DNA from: Drechmeria coniospora
Taxonomy: Eukaryota > Ascomycota > Sordariomycetes > Hypocreales > Ophiocordycipitaceae
Direction of reading: 5' to 3'
DNA: 64,000 nt
Assembly: GCF_001625195.1 (NCBI RefSeq)
Contig: NC_054389.1
Location: forward strand, 10,660,520-10,724,519
Part shown: in pieces, positions 58,677-64,000 of the stretch
Layout: every line of letters begins with the position of its first letter
Numbering within the stretch: the stretch's first letter is position 1
Notes under the pieces: generated by a model
Told to the model about the DNA's origin: nothing
The model's database searches: none
What the model saw: only the letters and a program-made list of their open reading frames with translations
Made by a program: the position numbers and the translations under genes

Positions 58677-59860
58677 TCAGCCGGCGGCCGGCGTGGAACT
58701 CTGGCCGGCAGGACCGTCGAGGAACTTGAAGTGCTCGATGGCAATCTGGCAGTTCAGCATGGCCGCGTTGAAGCGCGCCTCTCCCGGCGGCAGGACGACC
58801 ATGAGGTAGGTGTTTGTGGTGAACTTGAGGATGAAGAGGTTGAAGCGCATGCCGGCCTTGTGCTCCATGCGGATGAACTGCTCGGCGTTGCGCGGGGTGC
58901 CGGTGAAGCGCGAGATGCTCTGCTTGAAGTGCTTCATGATGTTGGACATGCGCTCGAGCCGGTCCTCGGTCGGGTTGCGCTGGCCCTCGGCGGAGGTCCA
59001 GGCGGAGACGGCGAGGAAGGAGGTGCGCTCGAAGAGGAGAATCTCCTCGGCCTCGATGGCGATGCCCAGGTTGGCGAGGTTCTGCTCGATGACGGAGAGG
59101 TTGGGGACGAGATCGTGGATGATGGAGGCCCAGGCCTTGTAGAGGCTCTGGTCCCAGATGGAGGTGGCAAAGGGGGTGAGGTCGACGTCGGCCATGTCGC
59201 CGCCGACCGAGGCGACGTACTCGCTCGTCTTCTGCTTGATGAGGCGGACGCGCTCGTCGTAGACGGTCTCGCGGGCGACGGGGACGACGAGGTCCATCTT
59301 GTGGATGAGGACGTAGATGTTGGCCGAGGGGGAGAACTGGAGGAGGGCGGAGAGGATGGAGACGTAGGTGGCGAGGTCGCGGTCGACGTCGCGGGACTCG
59401 ATGTCGAAGACGTAGATGAGGACGCCGACGTTGGAGAAGACGTGGACGCGCTGCTGGGAGAGGTAGTTTTCCATGAAGGCTTCCTGGCCACCGCAGTCCC
59501 AGAGGTTGAGGGTGAGGTTGCCGAGGAACTTGACGTGCGAGAGGTCGATGTCGATGGTGGCACCTCTGGGTTTCCGACGAGTCAGCGCCGGCCGACCGCG
59601 GGCCTGCTGCCGCCGCCTCTGGGGGAGGGGGGAGGAGGGAGGGGGGGGGAGGCATCTCACAGGCGCCGGGTATCGCGGGCGATGTAGTTGCTGAAGATGA
59701 TGCTGCGCATGCTCGACTTGCCGGAGCCCGACTTGCCCATGAGCAGCACCTTTTTCTTCTTTGGCTTCCTCACTTCGCTGCGGACTTCGGAGGGAGGGCT
59801 GGACGGCACGCCGGAGCCGACATCCTCGGGCGAGACTTGGTCGGGCAAGGACGAGTCCAT
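58677..59860 (-). CDS. GTR1: Rag GTPase GTR1 (RagA/B type)
   Basis: Exons 59860-59661 and 59565-58677 encode 362 residues; the 95-base intron (GTGAGA ... CCCAG) joins RDTRRL to [12 protein letters not shown] ~32-residue Ser/Pro N-terminal extension is followed by a basic patch (RKPKKKK) and the P-loop GKSGSGKSS (42-50). Further G-motifs are [14 protein letters not shown] and HKMDLV. The C-terminal roadblock-like region ends in a Pro/Ala tail. GTR1 pairs with GTR2 at the vacuole membrane and signals amino acid supply to TORC1. The intron contains a G/C homopolymer. The start is the first ATG giving an N-terminus compatible with the family; the extension is longer than in yeast. Confidence 0.95.
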
Positions 59861-62219
59861 GGCTTGGAGGAAATGGCGGTCGGATTCCGGACGAGGAGGT
59901 TGTGGAAGCTTGGTGCCGTCGAGCTGCCCCTACCGGTGATGCACACCAGGAGCAACAGCCACAGTGTTGGGTGGTATTAGGTGTAGGTGGTACGTAGCTG
60001 CACCAGAGGGTAAATAGATGGACTGAGCAGCCACAATTGAAGTAATACGCCGCACTCTGCAAACTGCACAAAGATAACAACAGTACTATAGAGTACAGTA
60101 CAGTATAGTACAGTACATGCGCACCCACTGTACTTGAACTACTTGTGGCCTGCACAGTAATACTTACTTACAGCAAGTACTGTACTCCGTAGGTCCAAAG
60201 TGCCCTGTCTTGGGCGGGGCTCTGCTCGGCACGGCGCCACAGCATCGCCTCGCCGCTTGGTTCCACGCCACAAGTGGCTCGGTAAAGGCAAAGTACGGGG
60301 CGGGTGCAAACAGTTCGGATTGTTATTACTCCGTACGGAGCTACGACTTGCTTACGTATTCGCCCATCTACACCGAACGCAAGCGGAAGCAAGTACATGT
60401 TCTCGCAGCGGAGCGGAAACATCATGTCAGGGAGCATCATGTCGGGTAGTTCGTAGCCTGCGCTCAAACGAACGGAGCTAACGTGTCTGCTCTCGTCGAG
60501 TCATCGCACTCCTCGTGAGCAAATGGCGGACGGGCCGACAGACATGCCTGCCTGCAAGCACATGTATCGGCATGTAGGGTCAAAGTTGCTCAAATCGGCA
60601 TCGACACCAGAATCCATGAGCAGGTACAGAAACAAACGGACGAGGAAAGGAAAGGCTAGGGGAGAAGACCAAACGGTCGTTTCTCTTGGCCTTTCATGAA
60701 TTATGCCCAGTTGGTCCTTTGGTCCTGTGTTTGATCTGTCGGAATCCTTGCTTCGCGTGGGTGGCATGATGCATGAATGCGATGACGGCGGCAAAACGCG
60801 GCCCTGGTTCCTCGACTGTTTCTCTCAACTTCTAACGTCGGGCGTGGAGGGTTACTCGATGACGTACGTGACGGTCGCAGATCAAGGGGTGTTTGTCCGA
60901 AAGATAAACTCCTCGGCCAAGGTTCACGAGTGGTGGGTGCCAGCGCCAGGGACAACCGCCCTCCCCTCCCCTCCCCCGTCCCTCCTCCTCCTAGCAGTCG
61001 TATTCGTCGGGAGCAATGATGCCAGTAGGTGCCACAGATCGGTTGCCGGTGCATGAATGGGACCAGTTCCTCCCCTTGGGCTGCTGGCAATATGCATAAG
61101 TGTGAATGTACGGGTACGCTTTCTGCCTCGGCCAACGGCACTCTCAGACCGGGGCGGCATGCCCGACTATCTGAGACGCCGAGACGATGAAGTTTAAACA
61201 TCTGCCACGCAAGACGCCAAGTCAGTGACGAAAATACTCCAGGGGCGCCCAGAGTCATGCCGTTCGTCCCATCTGGCTGGCCGTCCCAGGCTGCGGTCCC
61301 ATACGGCTGTCCCATACGGCCGTCCCATACGGGCATGTTTCCCGCCACATGCCGCTCTACACACGACCGGGTCCATGACGCGGCCGAGGCTGGCGAAACA
61401 TCACATAGCGATGATAGCGGGCGGGTCGGGAGGGGATTGGGGGGAGATGGGGGATTGCGAGCCGCGTTGCCGACCTTGGCACCTCAATATCAAACAACGG
61501 GCCCGCCGATTCTTTGTGGGGTGGGGGGGGGATCGACCAGCGGCTGGTGGTCGCCAAGTGCCGCTGGAGGGAGCAGAACCTACACCGGCGCGCGCACCTA
61601 GCATCGAGTTAGCGATGCTGGTACCGAGTACATGCGGCAGAACAGATGCCCGCCGAACCGCAGGCTGCCGTCGGTAGGCACCAGGTACCCTTCGATGCTA
61701 ACCTACCAAGGCAAGGGCCCCCACGCGTTCACGACGCCGTACGTAGCGCCCCAGTTTCGGCCTTCAGGGTGCCGCTAGCAGCGGCGCTGCAGCGCGCGTG
61801 CGCCGTGCTGTTAGCTGGTGTGACCTGAGGCTAGGTTCGTTAGGGCGGGTGGTGGTCACTAACTTGGAGGTACGGGTAAGTCTATCGCCGCGCAGGCGTG
61901 CCGCTGGACTGCCGTCGACCACCTGGAGCGAGAGTCCCCATCTCCACCGCTCCAGCGTCTCCGCCCACCGCCAACCGCTGGGCGATTGCGCGTCCGCCTC
62001 CTAACCTGCGACGGAGACAGGCTGGTCGAGGACACCTTCAGTTCGGATCCCATGCCGGGAAGCGGGCCGTTGGCATCGTCGCCACTGCAAAAGGCACCGG
62101 CCAGATGATGACGCGGCAGGGACCAGAGCCGCTCGAGGACGAATCGCCACCACCATCCTCACTTCCCACTCGCATGGAGACGCCGTCCGGCGAGACGGAT
62201 GTCCGGCGAGCTTGATGCC
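59861..62219. other. Intergenic, 2.3 kb, no credible gene
   Basis: This includes the GTR1 promoter, a GTAC-motif patch at 60080-60200, a 13 bp triplicate repeat near 61300 and a region at 61590-61870 with local inverted repeats. Frames of up to 215 codons are open on the minus strand (60701-61348) but have no family likeness. No tRNA-like box was found. Confidence 0.45.
61296..61334. repeat. Tandem repeat, 13 bp unit x 3
   Basis: GTCCCATACGGCT, GTCCCATACGGCC and GTCCCATACGGGC follow each other directly. An isolated related word, CGTCCCAGG, precedes them. Confidence 0.9.
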
Positions 62220-62227
62220 TATATATA
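62220..62227 (+). promoter_or_regulatory. TATA box of the secreted protein gene
   Basis: TATATATA lies 224 bases before the start codon and is followed by CT- and CA-rich leader sequence with repeated ATTC/TTCATCC words at 62285-62345. This layout is typical of a strongly or conditionally expressed fungal gene. Confidence 0.65.
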
Positions 62228-62450
62228 CCTGGCTCGGTTCCCCTTCATCGGCCTCTTCATTCCATCAAACAGTTTCAGTCAAGTCAGCATTCACTCATTC
62301 ATCCGTTCGTCCGTTCGTTCATCCATCCATTCGCTCATTCCATCGCAAGCAAACAAGCAGGTTTCCGGCCAGTAACAACACACAATATCATATTCTCGAG
62401 CACCAGCGGGCAGCCACCTCAACAAGCACCACCACCACCTTCTTTTCAGC

Positions 62451-63075
62451 ATGATGTTCTCCGTCTCCACCCTCCTCATGGCCTCGGCCGCCTGGTAAGC
62501 ATCACTCGAGCCTGCTCGTGCCTCCGAGCAAGGGTCCGTCGCTAACACGCTCCGCCTCGTTCAGTGCCGTTGCCCAGCAGCAGCAGGCTCCTCCTCCGCC
62601 GCCGGCCGGTGTCGATGGTCCCCAGGACGGCCCGTTCGGCGGGCCCCACCACGGCCGCGGCCCCCACCACGGACCTCCGACCTGGCTCATGGAAAAGGTG
62701 CTCGTCTGCCCGGCCGCCGGCGGCCTCGCCACCGTCGACCTCCCCTGCCCACCCGCCAAGCCCAAGCACAACGAAAACGACAAGCCCAAGCACCCTCACG
62801 TACGCCCCGCCGGCGCCCCTGAGTGGGACGGCACCATCACCATCTTCCCTTCGGGCGCACCCGAGGTCACCGTGACCGCCTCCATCGACTGCAAGGGTTG
62901 CGCCTCCGTCACCGTCAGCAAGCCTACGAGCTGCACCAACATGCCGCCTCGTCGTCCTCACCACGAGCGCCCGGGCTTCGGCAACCCTGGCCTGCCCGTG
63001 GTCACGGCTCCCGCCGGCGCGACCAAGACGGTTTACTTCAAGGGCCCGCCCGTCTGCAAGCCTACCCCCGCCTAA
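62451..63075 (+). CDS. Small secreted Pro-rich protein, unrecognised
   Basis: Exons 62451-62494 and 62565-63075 encode 184 residues; the 70-base intron (GTAAGC, GCTAAC branch, TTCAG) lies within the signal peptide. The signal peptide is MMFSVSTLLMASAACAVA, with cleavage likely before the QQQQ run. The mature protein begins with Gln/Pro- and Gly/His-rich sequence (GPHHGRGPHHGPP), then a compact region with Cys in VCPAAGG, LPCPP, IDCKGC and PTSC, and VCKPTPA at the end: six or seven Cys in all. No domain is recognised. It could be a cell wall associated protein or a secreted effector-like protein; the Pro/His segments speak for a wall or adhesive role. A strong TATA box supports regulated expression. 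Confidence 0.8.
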
Positions 63076-64000
63076 GTGCCGCCGGCCTCAACCGTGTCGA
63101 GTCGCTCTCTTGTCGTTTTGTTTGCATGCATTTACATGTCCGTTTGCTTTTTTCTGGCTCTCCTCCCGGAACGGCGGCATCGTCGGCTGGCCCAACTACC
63201 CCCTTCGGCCGAGGAGTCCTCACGGCATCAGCACTGCTTGTTGAAAGCGTCCACTCATTTGTCGCCTTGATTTACTGTTTGTGTCCGCTATAGATTCATA
63301 GATTCGCTCTTGCATATGTATAATTCATTCGTTTAATCCATTCCTCGTTCCTTTATCGTAGCCTCTCACGGTACACCCGGTGACACCTTCGGCCCATTCA
63401 TTATTACCGTTTGCCTCTCTGGGACCCTCTCTCGGACACTCTCTCGGACACTCTCTCGGACCCCGTCCACGGCGTTCTCGTACACGGAGCGACGCTGCAT
63501 CGGTGCGCAGAACTGCTTTTCCCAGCCTTTCTCTCCGAGCATCTTGATTTGCCGCGAAAGCACGCATGAATATTTCCCCACAAACATGGCCATGTACACG
63601 TACTGCCGAGCTGGCCGTCACCTACCGAATCACTCAGCGGAAGACCGTTACTTGCCGCCCAACGTCCGAGGCGTCACAGCCCTCGTCCCTGCTGCCACGC
63701 CGTTTGGCCGGTGCTTCGCGGCGGCGCTGTGCCATGAGATTTCCAGCTTCATCAAGTAATTAATCAGCCGGCCGCATCGGCTTTCGTTTCACCATCGCCC
63801 ATGGAGGGGCAGGGCGAATCCTGAAAAGGGAAACTCAAATGCCGTTACGTCATCGCGCAGCGCCATCGACGGCTGCTTCGGCGTCACTCGGCGAAAGAAA
63901 AGTAGAAATCCATCTCATTACCTCGAAAAGGGGAGAAAGCAGTCCCAGACTCCTACATTAATGGTACATTTGGGATCGGCTCCGTCGCCGACATCTCGAC
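63076..64000. other. 3' flank of the secreted protein gene to window end
   Basis: No credible gene. A 12 bp repeat (CTCTCTCGGACA, about 3 copies) lies at 63424-63459. The last ~45 bases, read on the minus strand, stay open up to a TAG at 63953-63955 and might be the end of a gene lying beyond the window, but this is too short to support. Confidence 0.4.

Noticed and set aside
60701..61348. 215-codon minus-strand frame
   Set aside because: It includes the 13 bp tandem repeat and has no recognisable protein features.
61838..61850. TTAGGG word suggesting telomere-derived sequence
   Set aside because: Single occurrence, not repeated in tandem.
1..64000. tRNA or 5S rRNA genes
   Set aside because: I looked by eye for GGTTCGAATCC-type B boxes on both strands and found none with a matching A box; a tRNA scan would be decisive.

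Overview
The window is nuclear DNA of a filamentous ascomycete, most likely a Sordariomycete close to Hypocreales (an inference from protein resemblance; no species is claimed). The evidence is fungal gene structure: short introns of about 47 to 139 bases with GTRNGT-type donors and CTRAC/CTAAC-like branch sites, CT-rich promoters, GC-rich exons, and families such as KDM5 (Jhd2/Lid2 type), JEN carboxylate transporters, URC4, MIM1/TOM13 and Tc1-type fungal DDE proteins. No bacterial operons, ribosome binding sites, CRISPR arrays, rRNA or tRNA genes were seen.

Layout. 1-1975 (+): 3' part of a TBC-domain protein whose two catalytic fingers look substituted. 3120-4235 (+): an intact gene derived from a Tc1-type transposase that lacks the first catalytic Asp. 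9620-11168 (+): oleate delta-12 desaturase. 12769-13913 (-): bZIP factor. 15616-16626 (-): TAF11. 17990-23462 (-): KDM5 histone H3K4 demethylase. 27350-28362 (-): SLX1 nuclease subunit. 28683-30264 (-): SF3A3/Prp9, divergent from 30699-32026 (+): eIF4AIII/FAL1. 34561-35659 (-): REI1-like zinc finger protein. 38160-40851 (+): oligopeptide transporter (OPT). 47393-49222 (+): JEN-type monocarboxylate transporter. 51399-53375 (+): URC4 (DUF1688). 53827-55432 (-): OXA1. 55886-56377 (-): MIM1. 57011-58355 (+): p47/SHP1. 58677-59860 (-): GTR1/RagA. 62451-63075 (+): small secreted protein.

The genes sit in GC-rich blocks separated by long gene-poor islands (about 4.6-8.7, 14.3-15.3, 24.5-26.9, 36.0-37.6, 41.2-46.9 and 50.0-50.8 kb). 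These islands are saturated with short GTAC-based inverted repeats (GTACGGAGTAC / GTACTCCGTAC, AAGTACTTAC, ACATGTAC). They are the largest unexplained feature here. One contains a short relic of a second OPT transporter C-terminus; another carries a 7 x 18 bp tandem array.

Functional themes: RNA processing (SF3A3 and eIF4AIII share one promoter), chromatin and transcription (TAF11, KDM5, bZIP), mitochondrial membrane protein insertion (OXA1 and MIM1 adjacent on one strand), nutrient uptake and signalling (OPT, JEN, URC4, GTR1), and membrane lipid desaturation. Exon boundaries were inferred by reading splice sites and family conservation by eye; no transcript data were available.
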